Shown piece by piece: positions 9,121-18,129 of a stretch of DNA of 64,000 nt. The stretch is from positions 26,930-90,929 of the forward strand of contig CALBZA010000028.1 of assembly GCA_937890005.1 (NCBI GenBank). The letters are read 5' to 3'. The position numbers were made by a program, and so were the translations under genes. The notes under the pieces were generated by a model. The model saw only the letters and a list, made by a program, of their open reading frames with translations, did no database searches and was not told the origin of the DNA. The DNA comes from an uncultured Verrucomicrobia subdivision 3 bacterium (GTDB lineage Bacteria > Verrucomicrobiota > Verrucomicrobiia > Limisphaerales > DASXHY01). Numbering within the stretch: position 1 is the first letter of the stretch; every line of letters begins with the position of its first letter.

Positions 9121-9726
9121 ATGAGTGCCGTCAGCGAAACGATTGTCAGAGAATTCTTCGAGCAACACGGATTTCTCGTCCGGCAGCATCGGAAGTACAT
9201 CGCACAAACCCGGCGTGAGGAGGACGACATCGACTTCTTCGTTCTGAACCCGACTCCGGAAACGCCGGAGCCGGAACTTCCGTTCATTCTCACGGCGGAA
9301 GATGTTGCGAAAATCCGGCGCGCAATCGTGGTGGTGAAAGGCTGGCACACAGAAACGTTCAGCTCCGCGCGACTGGCCAGCACGCCGGAAATTTTTCGAT
9401 TTGTCGGCACGCGCGTGTTTCAACAGGCAGCAAAGGTTTTTGGTGAAGAAGGTGCGCCGACGAAAATTCTGGTTGTGCCTTCACTGCCGCAAACAGCCAG
9501 CGCCCGAGAGGAAAGCATTGCGCTGCTTCGCTCGAAGGGAATCGACGCCGTCCTGCCATTCCGCGCGATGCTTGCCGATCTCGTCGCGCGAACGGAGTCG
9601 AACCGGAACTATCAGAAGTCCGACCTGCTCCAGACCATTCGCATTTTGAAGAACTACGAATTTTTCAAGGAACCGCAGCTCGAACTATTCAAAACAGGCC
9701 GGAGAAGAAAAGGTAACCACGGATAA
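9121..9726 (+). CDS. conserved hypothetical protein, possibly restriction-endonuclease-like fold
   Basis: A 201-residue soluble protein read just downstream of aroB (47-bp gap). It begins with a helix (ETIVREFFEQHGFLV), then REEDDIDFFVLNP, then AIVVVKGWHTETFS. This order of helix, acidic strand and 'VVK' strand loosely resembles a PD-(D/E)XK core, but the ExK pair is not clear. The C-terminal part (~150-195) is helical. The last codons (GNHG-stop) lie inside the extragenic repeat starting at 9712, so the original C-terminus may have been replaced when the repeat arrived. Function unknown. Confidence 0.6.
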   Translation: MSAVSETIVREFFEQHGFLVRQHRKYIAQTRREEDDIDFFVLNPTPETPEPELPFILTAEDVAKIRRAIVVVKGWHTETFSSARLASTPEIFRFVGTRVFQQAAKVFGEEGAPTKILVVPSLPQTASAREESIALLRSKGIDAVLPFRAMLADLVARTESNRNYQKSDLLQTIRILKNYEFFKEPQLELFKTGRRRKGNHG

Positions 9727-9916
9727 ACGCCGACGGACACGGATAAAGACCGGACCGGATTTCTTAAACGGTTTTCAAAGGAAGTTTCAGGATAAACGCA
9801 GAGGCGCAGAGAGAATCTAATTTTGTTGCTCTGCGACTCTGCGCCTCGGCGGTGAACTCAGGCGTTCGAGAATCATTTTGAATCCTCTTCCGTTTTCCAT
9901 GTCCATCCGTGGTTAA
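9712..9916. repeat. extragenic repeat, accacggat family, copy 1
   Basis: Outer inverted arms TAACCACGGAT and ATCCGTGGTTA enclose 'cggacacggataaagaccgga', 'cgcagaggcgcagag' and its approximate complement 'ctctgcgactctgcgcctc'. The same units recur in the same order at 10599-10722. No coding sequence is visible in it apart from the final codons of the upstream gene. Confidence 0.75.
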
Positions 9917-9981
9917 ATCCCAATTCGGTTTCCGGTTTTCATTCCCCTTCCCTTGCACTACATTCCGCGGACGCGCGAACT

Positions 9982-10554
<573 letters not shown>

Positions 10555-10561
10555 TGTTTCT

Positions 10562-10722
10562 ATCCGCGATTAAACGCCTTTCCGTAATGGGAGGGAATCA
10601 ACCACGGATGGACACGGAGAACGCGGATAAAGACCGGAACGGAATTCAAAAATTCAGAACGACTGCAGAGACGCAGAGCAACAAAATCAAAGGCTTCTCT
10701 GCGCCTGCGGTGAATAACGGCT
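10562..10722. repeat. extragenic repeat, accacggat family, copy 2
   Basis: Contains 'ATCCGCGATTAAAC', 'ACCACGGATGGACACGG', 'GCGGATAAAGACCGGA', 'GCAGAGACGCAGAGCAACA' and 'TTCTCTGCGCCTGCGGTGAA', matching the units of the copy at 9712-9916. It fills most of the gap before the next gene. Confidence 0.75.
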
Positions 10723-10819
10723 AAAAGAACAATTTCACAGCCCCTTGGGGTTCAAACCTGATTCTCGCTTCGGCTGCGGGTGTTAAGAATGGTTCAGCTG
10801 ACTGACCTACTGAACCGAT

Positions 10820-13800
10820 ATGGAACCCACGACGATTCCGACTGAAACCGCGACCACTTCCACCACCAACCGCGTCGCATACGCTGAAGGCGCCCCGCTC
10901 CCCATCGATCCTTCAGCGCCGCGAACCTTGACCGAAGCGCTGCGTCACACCGCGGAACTGCATCCTCGGAAGGGAATTCATTTCTTCGCCTCAGCGGATT
11001 CAAGCGTCTTTGTCACCTACCCCGAACTGTTGCGACGGGCGCGATCAGTTCTTGGAGGATTGCAGAAAACTGGAGTGCAGCCGGGTTCGAAAGTGCTTCT
11101 CCAAATCGATTCGCTCGACCTTCATTTCGCCGCGTTCTGGGGCTGTCTTCTGGGCGGAATCATTCCCACCACCGTCGCAATTGCTCCGACATATTCAGAG
11201 CGAAACGGCGTGGTCGATAAGTTGGCGAACACCTGGAATCTTCTCGATTCACCGCTCGCCATCACCACCCAACGACTGCGGAAGCAGATTGAACAGCTGG
11301 AGAACGTCGCATCAATGAACGGTTTTCGAACGGTTGTCATCGAGGAGCTTCTACAAAACGCCCCGTCGAACCAACTGCATGCCGTTGCACCGGACGACAT
11401 CGCTTTCATTCAACTTTCCTCCGGCAGTACCGGCGTGCCGAAGTGCATTCAGGAGCGTCACAGCGGAATCATCGCGCACATTCATTCCTCGGCGATCTTC
11501 AATGGCTACACCAGCGACGACGTGTCGGTGAACTGGCTCCCAATGGATCACGTGGTGCCGATTCTCACCTGTCATCTCAAGGATACTTATCTCGGATGCC
11601 AGCAGGTTCACGTGACAACGAGTGCCGTGTTGAACGAACCGCTGTTGTGGCTCGACCTGATGGCGAAGTTCCGCGTCACCCACACCTGGGCGCCGAACTT
11701 TGGTTTCAAGCTGGTGGCCGACCGGCTGGCCAACGTGATGGGACGACGCTGGGATCTCTCTTCCATCAAATTCCTGATGAACGCCGGCGAACAGGTGACG
11801 ATGCCTGTCGTTCGGGAATTCCTCCGCGCCGTCGCGCCGTTTGGAGTAAACGAATCGGCAATGCAACCAGCGTTCGGCATGGCAGAGGTTTGCACGTGCA
11901 TGACCTATGCGAATCAATTCAGTCTGAGCACAGGCGCGCGGCGTTATGCGAAATCATCGCTCAACGCACAGCTCGTTCCAATGGACTCCGGTTCCGAAGA
12001 TTCGGTGGAATTTGTCAGCCTCGGAAGAGTGTCGCCGGGCGTCGCGATTCGGATTGCCGATTCGAACAACCAGGTGGTCCCGGAAAATCACATCGGCCGG
12101 CTGCAGATCCGGGGTCCAGTGGTCACGCCCGGTTATTATCGAAACGAGGACGCGAACCGTGATGCATTCGTCGGCGACGGCTGGTTCAACACCGGCGATC
12201 TCGGATTCATTGCCGATGGCGAACTGTATCTGACCGGACGCGAGAAGGAGATGATCATCATCCGGGGCGCGAAGTTCTACTGCTATGAAGTCGAGGACGT
12301 CGTGAACGGCATTTCCGGAGTGCAGCCGACATTCGCCGCCGCTTGCGGCACCGGAAACTCCAAGACCGGCACCGAATCACTCGCCATTTTCTTCGTTCCA
12401 ATTGAAAGCGAATCGGCCGCGCAAATCGTTCAGACAATACGCAGAACGGTGACCGGCAGCCTTGGAATCACACCCCAGTTCATCGTTCCGCTGCCGCGCG
12501 AGAAGTTTCCGAAAACCACGAGTGGAAAAATTCAACGCACCCAGCTCAAAAAATTGCTCGAAGCCGGCGCGTTCGATGAAGCACTCCGAAGCCAGACTGA
12601 GACATCCAACGCAGCGGAACAGATTGAGGAATCGGAATATTCGCGTGAAATCGCAGCGATCTGGGAAAGCGTTCTCGGACGAAAAAGACTTTCCCGGTCG
12701 GCTCATCTGTTCGAACTCGGCGGCGATTCATTGCGCGCCACGCAGATTGCCTCGCGAATCCGCGAACGCTGGCAGACGGATTTTCCGTTCCACCTTTTAT
12801 TTGATGCGGCTGGGACGATTGATGGGATGGCGAAGTGGCTTGAGGAAAACCGACAGGCAGGCAACGCTGACGTTCCCCCGCCAATTCATCTGCATCCCCG
12901 CCCCGCTATGCTGCCACTCTCGAATTCGCAGCTGCGCATCTGGATGGCCGACCAGATCTCGCCCGGTTCGACGCTTTACAACATCGGCCGCGCGTTCTCG
13001 ATCAAAGGATCGCTTCAGTTCACAGCACTGGAGAAGGCGCTGCAGGCCATCGTGCGGAAGCACGAGATTCTTCGGACAGTTTATGAGTTCGAATCGATGC
13101 CGGTTCAGAAAGTTCTTCCTGAAATGCCGGTTCCGCTTCCACGCCACGATCTCGCCCATCTGATTCCGGCTGAACAGGAACGGGTCGTTGCCAATCTACT
13201 TGCCATCGAAATCGCGCGGCCTTTCGACCTTTCCACCGGACCGATGCTGCGCGCGAAGCTGATTCGCTGCGGCGACGACAATCACGTCCTGATGCTGACC
13301 TGGCACCAGATCGTCACCGACGCATGGTCTCTCGGGCTGTTTGCAAAGGAGCTTTCGCAGGCCTATGCGAACCTCGTATCGGATGCGACAGCCAATCCAC
13401 TTGAACCGTTGACGGTGCAGTACGCTGACTACGCATCGTGGCAGCAGCGGTGGCTCTCGGACGCTGCATTGGAAAAGCAGATCGCTTATTGGAAGAAGGA
13501 ACTGGCATCCCCTCCGGCGCCGCTTCAGCTTTGCGCAACGAATGCAGAAATCCGTTCAGACGAAAGCGAAGTGCAGGAATTCAAGATTGAAAATGCGCTG
13601 TTTGAAAAACTCCGCGCATTCAATACCGTGAAGAACACCACGTCATTCATGACTTTGCTCGCGGTGTATAAAATCCTGCTCGCCGAGTGGGCTGGCGCGA
13701 CGGATGTGTCGGTCGGCTCGCCCGAATCCGGACGCCGTCGTTTCGAAACCGAGACGTTGCAAGGCTGCTTCGTCAACATGCTGACGATTCGAACAAAGAT

Positions 13801-14287
13801 TCGTCCGGACGACACGTTCAAGACTCTGCTCGCACGGGTCCGCTCGAACACCGTCGATGCGTTCGCCAATGCCGATCTTCCGTTTGAGAAAGTGCAGGCG
13901 CTGGTGGAATCCTCCGGAGATCATCGCACACGCCTCTTTCAAACGTGGTTCGGGCCAATGGATTCGTTGGAGGCATTCTCAATGGCGGACCTTGCCGTGA
14001 CGCCAAAACCGATTTTCCCGCCGGCGGCGCAGTTTGATCTCGCGTGCTTCGTTTCCGAACGGGCTTCAAAAATCGCGCTCTATCTGGAGCACAAGATTGA
14101 CGTCATCCCGCGCGAGATCGCCCTCGCAAAATTGAAACGGTTGACCTCTTTGCTCGGCCAGGTTTTGGATCGTCCGGATATTCGTGTAACCGAACTGGTA
14201 CCTTCGATCGGAGTGGAAGTTTCCGGAACACCAACGGTGTCCAAGACGACGATGGCAGGTGTCGCAGAAGCCATTCATGTGAAGTAA
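10820..14287 (+). CDS. adenylation - carrier protein - condensation-like protein (single-module NRPS-like)
   Basis: A 1155-residue multidomain protein. Residues ~35-590 form an acyl/aminoacyl-AMP ligase: A3 LSSGSTGVPK at ~199-208, GEQVTMPVV, GWFNTGDLGF, GREKEMIIIRG, and the A10 lysine in KTTSGK (Lys570). The WLPMDHVV region looks closer to fatty-acyl-AMP ligases. Residues ~605-675 are a carrier domain with phosphopantetheine Ser637 in LGGDSLRA. Residues ~695-1125 are a condensation domain, starting PLSNSQLRIW. The canonical HHxxxDG is altered to HQIVTDA (His829, Gln830, Asp834, Ala835), so the usual catalytic second His is missing. No thioesterase, second module or phosphopantetheinyl transferase is nearby. 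Product unknown. Confidence 0.88.
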   Translation: MEPTTIPTETATTSTTNRVAYAEGAPLPIDPSAPRTLTEALRHTAELHPRKGIHFFASADSSVFVTYPELLRRARSVLGGLQKTGVQPGSKVLLQIDSLDLHFAAFWGCLLGGIIPTTVAIAPTYSERNGVVDKLANTWNLLDSPLAITTQRLRKQIEQLENVASMNGFRTVVIEELLQNAPSNQLHAVAPDDIAFIQLSSGSTGVPKCIQERHSGIIAHIHSSAIFNGYTSDDVSVNWLPMDHVVPILTCHLKDTYLGCQQVHVTTSAVLNEPLLWLDLMAKFRVTHTWAPNFGFKLVADRLANVMGRRWDLSSIKFLMNAGEQVTMPVVREFLRAVAPFGVNESAMQPAFGMAEVCTCMTYANQFSLSTGARRYAKSSLNAQLVPMDSGSEDSVEFVSLGRVSPGVAIRIADSNNQVVPENHIGRLQIRGPVVTPGYYRNEDANRDAFVGDGWFNTGDLGFIADGELYLTGREKEMIIIRGAKFYCYEVEDVVNGISGVQPTFAAACGTGNSKTGTESLAIFFVPIESESAAQIVQTIRRTVTGSLGITPQFIVPLPREKFPKTTSGKIQRTQLKKLLEAGAFDEALRSQTETSNAAEQIEESEYSREIAAIWESVLGRKRLSRSAHLFELGGDSLRATQIASRIRERWQTDFPFHLLFDAAGTIDGMAKWLEENRQAGNADVPPPIHLHPRPAMLPLSNSQLRIWMADQISPGSTLYNIGRAFSIKGSLQFTALEKALQAIVRKHEILRTVYEFESMPVQKVLPEMPVPLPRHDLAHLIPAEQERVVANLLAIEIARPFDLSTGPMLRAKLIRCGDDNHVLMLTWHQIVTDAWSLGLFAKELSQAYANLVSDATANPLEPLTVQYADYASWQQRWLSDAALEKQIAYWKKELASPPAPLQLCATNAEIRSDESEVQEFKIENALFEKLRAFNTVKNTTSFMTLLAVYKILLAEWAGATDVSVGSPESGRRRFETETLQGCFVNMLTIRTKIRPDDTFKTLLARVRSNTVDAFANADLPFEKVQALVESSGDHRTRLFQTWFGPMDSLEAFSMADLAVTPKPIFPPAAQFDLACFVSERASKIALYLEHKIDVIPREIALAKLKRLTSLLGQVLDRPDIRVTELVPSIGVEVSGTPTVSKTTMAGVAEAIHVK

Positions 14288-14357
14288 GCCGGATCGCTAC
14301 AAATTTCCGGAGCCTTTCCATTCGCCTCGATTCGTCCGCCACGGCAATGTCGTCGGC

Positions 14358-14840
14358 ATGAAAACGATGGTGTCTCAATCTGTTGGCAATCCCTTGGGCC
14401 AGCTGAAATGTCCTCATCACAATGTCACGCTGGCAATGCTGCATCACAAAAACGTGGTGATTCACCGATGCGGCGATTGCAAAGGAATCTGGATTTCGGG
14501 ACAGACCGTTCGCGCAGTGCTTGGCTCACTGGAGGTTGGCTCGAATCAACAAGGGGCCGGAATGCTTTGCTGTCCGGACGATCGGCAGCCGCTGGTTGTG
14601 GTGCGGAAGAAAGGGGTAACCATCGACGTCTGCCTTGGATGCGGCGGCGTGTGGCTCGATCACGGTGAACTCGAACGTCTGATTCAATCGAAGAAACGCT
14701 CGAGCATCCTCGATTCTGCGATAGACGGAGTGGATTTGATCCCAAACCCGATCGATCTGGTTTCCAGTGCAGGCGATCTTGCGGGCGACGTGCTCGAATC
14801 TGTGTTCAGTGGAATCGGCGAGATATTTTCCGGTCTTTGA
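14358..14840 (+). CDS. double zinc-ribbon (TFIIB-type) protein
   Basis: A 160-residue protein with two zinc-ribbon units of the zf-TFIIB kind. The first is CPHH...HRCGDCKGIWIS (Cys18, Cys38, Cys41) and the second is CCPDD...VCLGCGGVWLDHGELE (Cys71/72, Cys92, Cys95). The 'GxWLDxGELExL' ending is characteristic of the family. The C-terminal tail (110-160) is acidic/hydrophobic and could be membrane-associating. It follows the adenylation-condensation gene by 70 bp in the same direction and could be in the same transcript. Molecular role of the family is not established. Confidence 0.75.
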   Translation: MKTMVSQSVGNPLGQLKCPHHNVTLAMLHHKNVVIHRCGDCKGIWISGQTVRAVLGSLEVGSNQQGAGMLCCPDDRQPLVVVRKKGVTIDVCLGCGGVWLDHGELERLIQSKKRSSILDSAIDGVDLIPNPIDLVSSAGDLAGDVLESVFSGIGEIFSGL

Positions 14841-14848
14841 CCGCAGCG

Positions 14849-15721
14849 TCATTCAGCGGCGGCACCGGACTTGAACGCGCTTTCCGGAAACAGAAACACT
14901 TCCCGCTTCTCGGAAACGGCAAGGACACCTTCCGGAACAAAGCAGCAGCCTTCAATCTGCCCTTCGCGGAATTTCACAAACGCGGGTTTCACACGTCCAG
15001 CCTTGGCGACATCTCCATCGATCTGGAAAAGGTAGGCACCATTCTTCGCAGTCAGCGCAAGTCTCTGGCCGTCGGGAGAAATGTCGGCGGCCGTGACCGG
15101 AGACGTCACCGGAAGATCCGCTACGCGTTGTAATGTCTGGGCTCCGTTCGTTATCGAGAGATCGAACCGGTAAATGGAGGCGTGGGCGTTCTTGAAAACC
15201 TTTGAGACGACGTAGCCGGAATCCTTCCAGATGAACAGGCTTTCGCAGTCGAACGGTTCATTTGGAAACTTCAAATACCAGGAGCGGTTCACTTTGATAC
15301 GGCCGGAGGTTTCGCCGGGTTTCGGTTCCGGAAAACGATGCACCGCCAGCTCATCCCGCGCAGCGTTGTTGTTTCCGATGTCGGCGAGATAAAGATTTCC
15401 ACTATCGTCGCGCGCAATGTCCTCCCAATCCAACACCGGGACACCATCGATCGTGAACTGACCGAGGTTCGATCCCTGTCGATCGATGGCAAAGAGAATC
15501 GGGCTGCGTCCGTCGTTGTGCGTCCAGAACAGGTTGGGCGCGATGCTGGACAGCACGACACCCGAACTTTCGATCAGTCCCCGCGCGGTCATCGTTCCGA
15601 TTTGAGTCACCTGTGCCGCGCCGGCGCGATTGGCTTTGGGAGCCGCTTCCGTTTTTGACAGCGCGAACAGAAGGATGAATCCGAGGATGGCCAGACGTCG
15701 GGCGCGACTGAACACATGCAC
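14849..15721 (-). CDS. secreted beta-propeller-like protein
   Basis: A ~290-residue exported protein. The start is read as GTG at 15721 (alternative GTG 15715) because a signal peptide follows at once: RARRLAILGFILLFALSKTEA. Upstream in-frame sequence belongs to extragenic repeats and is not protein-like. The body has repeated blade-like strands: LFWTHNDGRSPILFAIDRQG, LDWEDIARDDSGNLYLADIG, FDCESLFIWKDSGYVV, VTAADISPDGQRLAL, VLAVSEKREVFLFP. This suggests a propeller related to the esterase-like phytase family. No catalytic residues can be assigned. It is convergent with the zinc-ribbon gene (8 bp apart). Confidence 0.65.
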   Translation of the reverse strand: MHVFSRARRLAILGFILLFALSKTEAAPKANRAGAAQVTQIGTMTARGLIESSGVVLSSIAPNLFWTHNDGRSPILFAIDRQGSNLGQFTIDGVPVLDWEDIARDDSGNLYLADIGNNNAARDELAVHRFPEPKPGETSGRIKVNRSWYLKFPNEPFDCESLFIWKDSGYVVSKVFKNAHASIYRFDLSITNGAQTLQRVADLPVTSPVTAADISPDGQRLALTAKNGAYLFQIDGDVAKAGRVKPAFVKFREGQIEGCCFVPEGVLAVSEKREVFLFPESAFKSGAAAE

Positions 15722-15749
15722 CAGAATTGAGAAAGCATTCAGCGAAGCG

Positions 15750-15812
15750 AGGTGCTCGCATCCTCCTCTCTTCCGAGCGAATGCCGGAGGAGAGGGCCGG
15801 GAAGAGGAGGTT
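15750..15812. repeat. extragenic repeat element A, copy 1
   Basis: Imperfect hairpin built from 'TCCTCTCTTCCGAGCGAATG' and 'CCGGAGGAGAGGGCCGGGAA'. The reverse complement recurs at 56858-56920 with few changes. It lies in front of the propeller gene. Confidence 0.75.
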
Positions 15813-15825
15813 TTCGGCTCAGAAT

Positions 15826-15903
15826 CCCATCTCCCTAACTTTCTCCCCGCGCTTCGCTGCGGGGCGAAGGAATATTTCATGATGCCGGCGTCCAGTTGCG
15901 CCC
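15826..15903. repeat. extragenic repeat element B, copy 1
   Basis: 'CCCCGCGCTTCGCTGCGGGG' hairpin followed by a GAAGGAATATTTCATGATGC-type stretch. It is similar over ~78 bases to 35307-35390 in the same orientation. The rest of 15904-16154 shows nothing I can identify. Confidence 0.65.
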
Positions 15904-16154
15904 TCAGGCGTTTCAATCCGCCGGTAGATGTTGCTCTTGCTTTCATTTCACGTTGCATTTGTGCCGCAGTTGCTGGGTATTCGGCGGCAGTCACTGTATC
16001 AGACGTCCCGACCGTCAGAAAGGTCACTGTTTGTCTGCCCAATTTCTGCAAAGCATTTGTCCAAAAAACGCCTGTAGCTCGAGATCGTGGAATCCGAAAA
16101 AGAACGGTGAGTTTTGACAGTCAGTTCTTCCGCAGAGAGCAGGAAAACTTCGGC

Positions 16155-16295
16155 ATGAACCTCCCACGGCAATGTGCATGGGTTCGTTGTCGTGGTTATC
16201 GCTGCCTCGCATTTCGCGATAAAGACAACAAGTGGCGCGGTTTTTACGACAACACGCTGTTGCCCGAACCGGTGGAAGTCCTCCAGACAATCTGA
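16155..16295 (+). CDS. possible 46-residue small protein
   Basis: Short open frame, ATG at 16155, convergent with the pyrophosphatase gene (14 bp between stops). The translation is compact and natural-looking: CRGYRCLAFRDKDNKWR, then FYDNTLLPEPVEVLQTI. It has two cysteines in CRGYRC and a 'KWRGFYDNTLLPEPV' segment that reads like a real small domain. No strong ribosome-binding site is seen. Function unknown; existence is tentative. Confidence 0.4.
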   Translation: MNLPRQCAWVRCRGYRCLAFRDKDNKWRGFYDNTLLPEPVEVLQTI

Positions 16296-16308
16296 GAACT
16301 GAGGCCGT

Positions 16309-17973
16309 TTATTTCACGGTTCCCGCCGCTGCCTGACGCAGGCAATGGGTAAGGTAAGGCAGCAACTGCTTCTTCCGCGACACCACATCCCGCAGTTCGA
16401 AAATGCCAGGCTCGATCCTCGGATAATCGATGCGGTCGGTGAATGCTTCGTCGCCCACCGCCAGCAGCAGTGAATTCTGCGTGGTGACGTCCGTGATCAG
16501 AAGCGCCGAAAAATAATAGGAGCGTTGGTTGCGATAATTCTCCAGCGCCTGGAGCAACTCGTCCTTGCGCTTCCAGAACTGATCGAATCCGACCTCCTCG
16601 ATCTGTGCGACGCTGAACAGCACATTGTTTTCGCGATACTCCTTGCAATCGGTGGTAATGGCCTGCGGCGCGGGTTTGAGCGTCAGGAGCGAGCCGGACG
16701 CAAAGAGTTTCTCCGTAAATTCCCGGGCGTTCACGCCGGCCAGCGTCTCGAGTTTCTTCAAAACTTCGCCGTCGCGCGGTGTGGTCGTGGGTGAAGTCAG
16801 GTTCAATGTGTCCGACACCAGTCCCGCCAAAAGCAGCCCGGCAATGTGGCGCGGCAGTTCGACGCCATACCGGAAAAAACAATCCGCAACGATCGTGCTT
16901 GTCGATCCCACCGGTTCGTTCCGGAAAAGAATCGGCTGCTGTGTGGTCAAAGCGCCGATTCGATGATGATCGATAATCTCTACGATCTCGACTTCGTCCG
17001 CACCCTGAACCGCCTGCGACAGTTCATTGTGATCGACCAAAATCAGTTTGCGGGAAACGGTCTTGAGAAAATCAGTTTTGGAAAGAATTCCAATCGTCAG
17101 TCCATCCGCATCGAGCACAGGGAAAATCTGGTGTCCGGATGAAGTGGCCTGTTCTCGGACCGCTGCCAGCGGGGCATGTTCGCGGAAACAGACGAATTCC
17201 TCGTTCAATACATGCCTCACCGCGACGGACGCACGGGCCAGGGCGGCTGTGGTTGCGGTGTCATGCGGCGAGGTGATGATGCTGACTCGTTTGCGGCGCG
17301 CCGCCTCGACCAGACGCTTCTCCACCTTCAATCCGCCAGTGACGATGACCAGGCGCACACCTTCGCGAATGGCTGTTTCCTGAATGTCCTGACGGTCACC
17401 AACCACGACGATCAGTTTTTCCCGCAGAAAGGTTTCCAGTCGTTCGGCGAAGGATTCCACACTCATCGCGCCGATGAACATGATCAGATCCTCTTCGCGG
17501 TCCGTTTCGAAACCGACGAGCATTTCGCCCTGGAGTGTTGACGTAAGACTGTCGAGCGAACACAGCACGCGTCGGGAATCGACAAGCCGGTTGCCTGCGG
17601 GAAAGAGAAACTTGCTCAACTTGAACAACGACAGCAGGCCGCGGCATCGTCGCTCGGCATCCAGCACGGGCAGAATGCGAATGCTTCGTTCGTCCATCAA
17701 CTGCAACGCCTCCGCTGCTGTGGCTTCAGGCATCACGCTCATGATGCGCCGCTGCATGACATCCAGCACCTTTGGCGCGACATCGGCAACGAAGCGAGGC
17801 GCGGGCACGCCGAATGTGTTCAGGACAAAATCGATGCGGTCGTTCGTATCGCCGCATCGGGCCGCAACGGCTTCCGGCGTTCCGGTTCGCCGCTTGAATT
17901 CGGCGTAACCGATCGCGGAACAAATCGCGTCCGTATCGGGATTTCTATGGCCGATGACCAGAATCTCGTTCAT
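16309..17973 (-). CDS. ppaC: manganese-dependent inorganic pyrophosphatase, family II, with CBS-DRTGG-CBS insert
   Basis: Hydrolyses cytoplasmic pyrophosphate. 554 residues, far longer than the ~310 of simple family II enzymes because a regulatory insert splits the DHH domain. The metal-binding N-terminus is GHRNPDTDAICS (His9, Asp13, Asp15). The first CBS domain is ~70-125, a DRTGG-like domain ~150-250 and the second CBS ~250-305. The catalytic core resumes with VDHNE (314), the DHH motif IIDHHRIG (335-337) and LVSDTLNLTSPTTTPRD. The DHHA2 domain follows, with SGSLLTLKP. CBS pyrophosphatases of this class bind adenine nucleotides, often diadenosine polyphosphates, so activity is probably energy-regulated. 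Divergent from nadA. Confidence 0.92.
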   Translation of the reverse strand: MNEILVIGHRNPDTDAICSAIGYAEFKRRTGTPEAVAARCGDTNDRIDFVLNTFGVPAPRFVADVAPKVLDVMQRRIMSVMPEATAAEALQLMDERSIRILPVLDAERRCRGLLSLFKLSKFLFPAGNRLVDSRRVLCSLDSLTSTLQGEMLVGFETDREEDLIMFIGAMSVESFAERLETFLREKLIVVVGDRQDIQETAIREGVRLVIVTGGLKVEKRLVEAARRKRVSIITSPHDTATTAALARASVAVRHVLNEEFVCFREHAPLAAVREQATSSGHQIFPVLDADGLTIGILSKTDFLKTVSRKLILVDHNELSQAVQGADEVEIVEIIDHHRIGALTTQQPILFRNEPVGSTSTIVADCFFRYGVELPRHIAGLLLAGLVSDTLNLTSPTTTPRDGEVLKKLETLAGVNAREFTEKLFASGSLLTLKPAPQAITTDCKEYRENNVLFSVAQIEEVGFDQFWKRKDELLQALENYRNQRSYYFSALLITDVTTQNSLLLAVGDEAFTDRIDYPRIEPGIFELRDVVSRKKQLLPYLTHCLRQAAAGTVK

Positions 17974-18129
17974 GGGTGCGGCGCGAAGCTAAACGTGAGC
18001 ATTCACGACGGCAAGCCAAACGGCCTCCGAAAAAGCCCTCATCGAGCATCGGGTCTTGTCCCCGTGGCACATCGTCGGCGATCCGCGGATCAATTGACCT
18101 CCACTCTCTTCGGCAGTAGGCTTTTTCGC

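Noticed and set aside
15722..16051. N-terminal extension of the propeller protein
   Set aside because: The extension translates extragenic repeat elements A and B and precedes the signal peptide, so it is not part of the protein.
17947..18129. Longer NadA N-terminus
   Set aside because: Overlaps the divergent pyrophosphatase start and has no resemblance to NadA.
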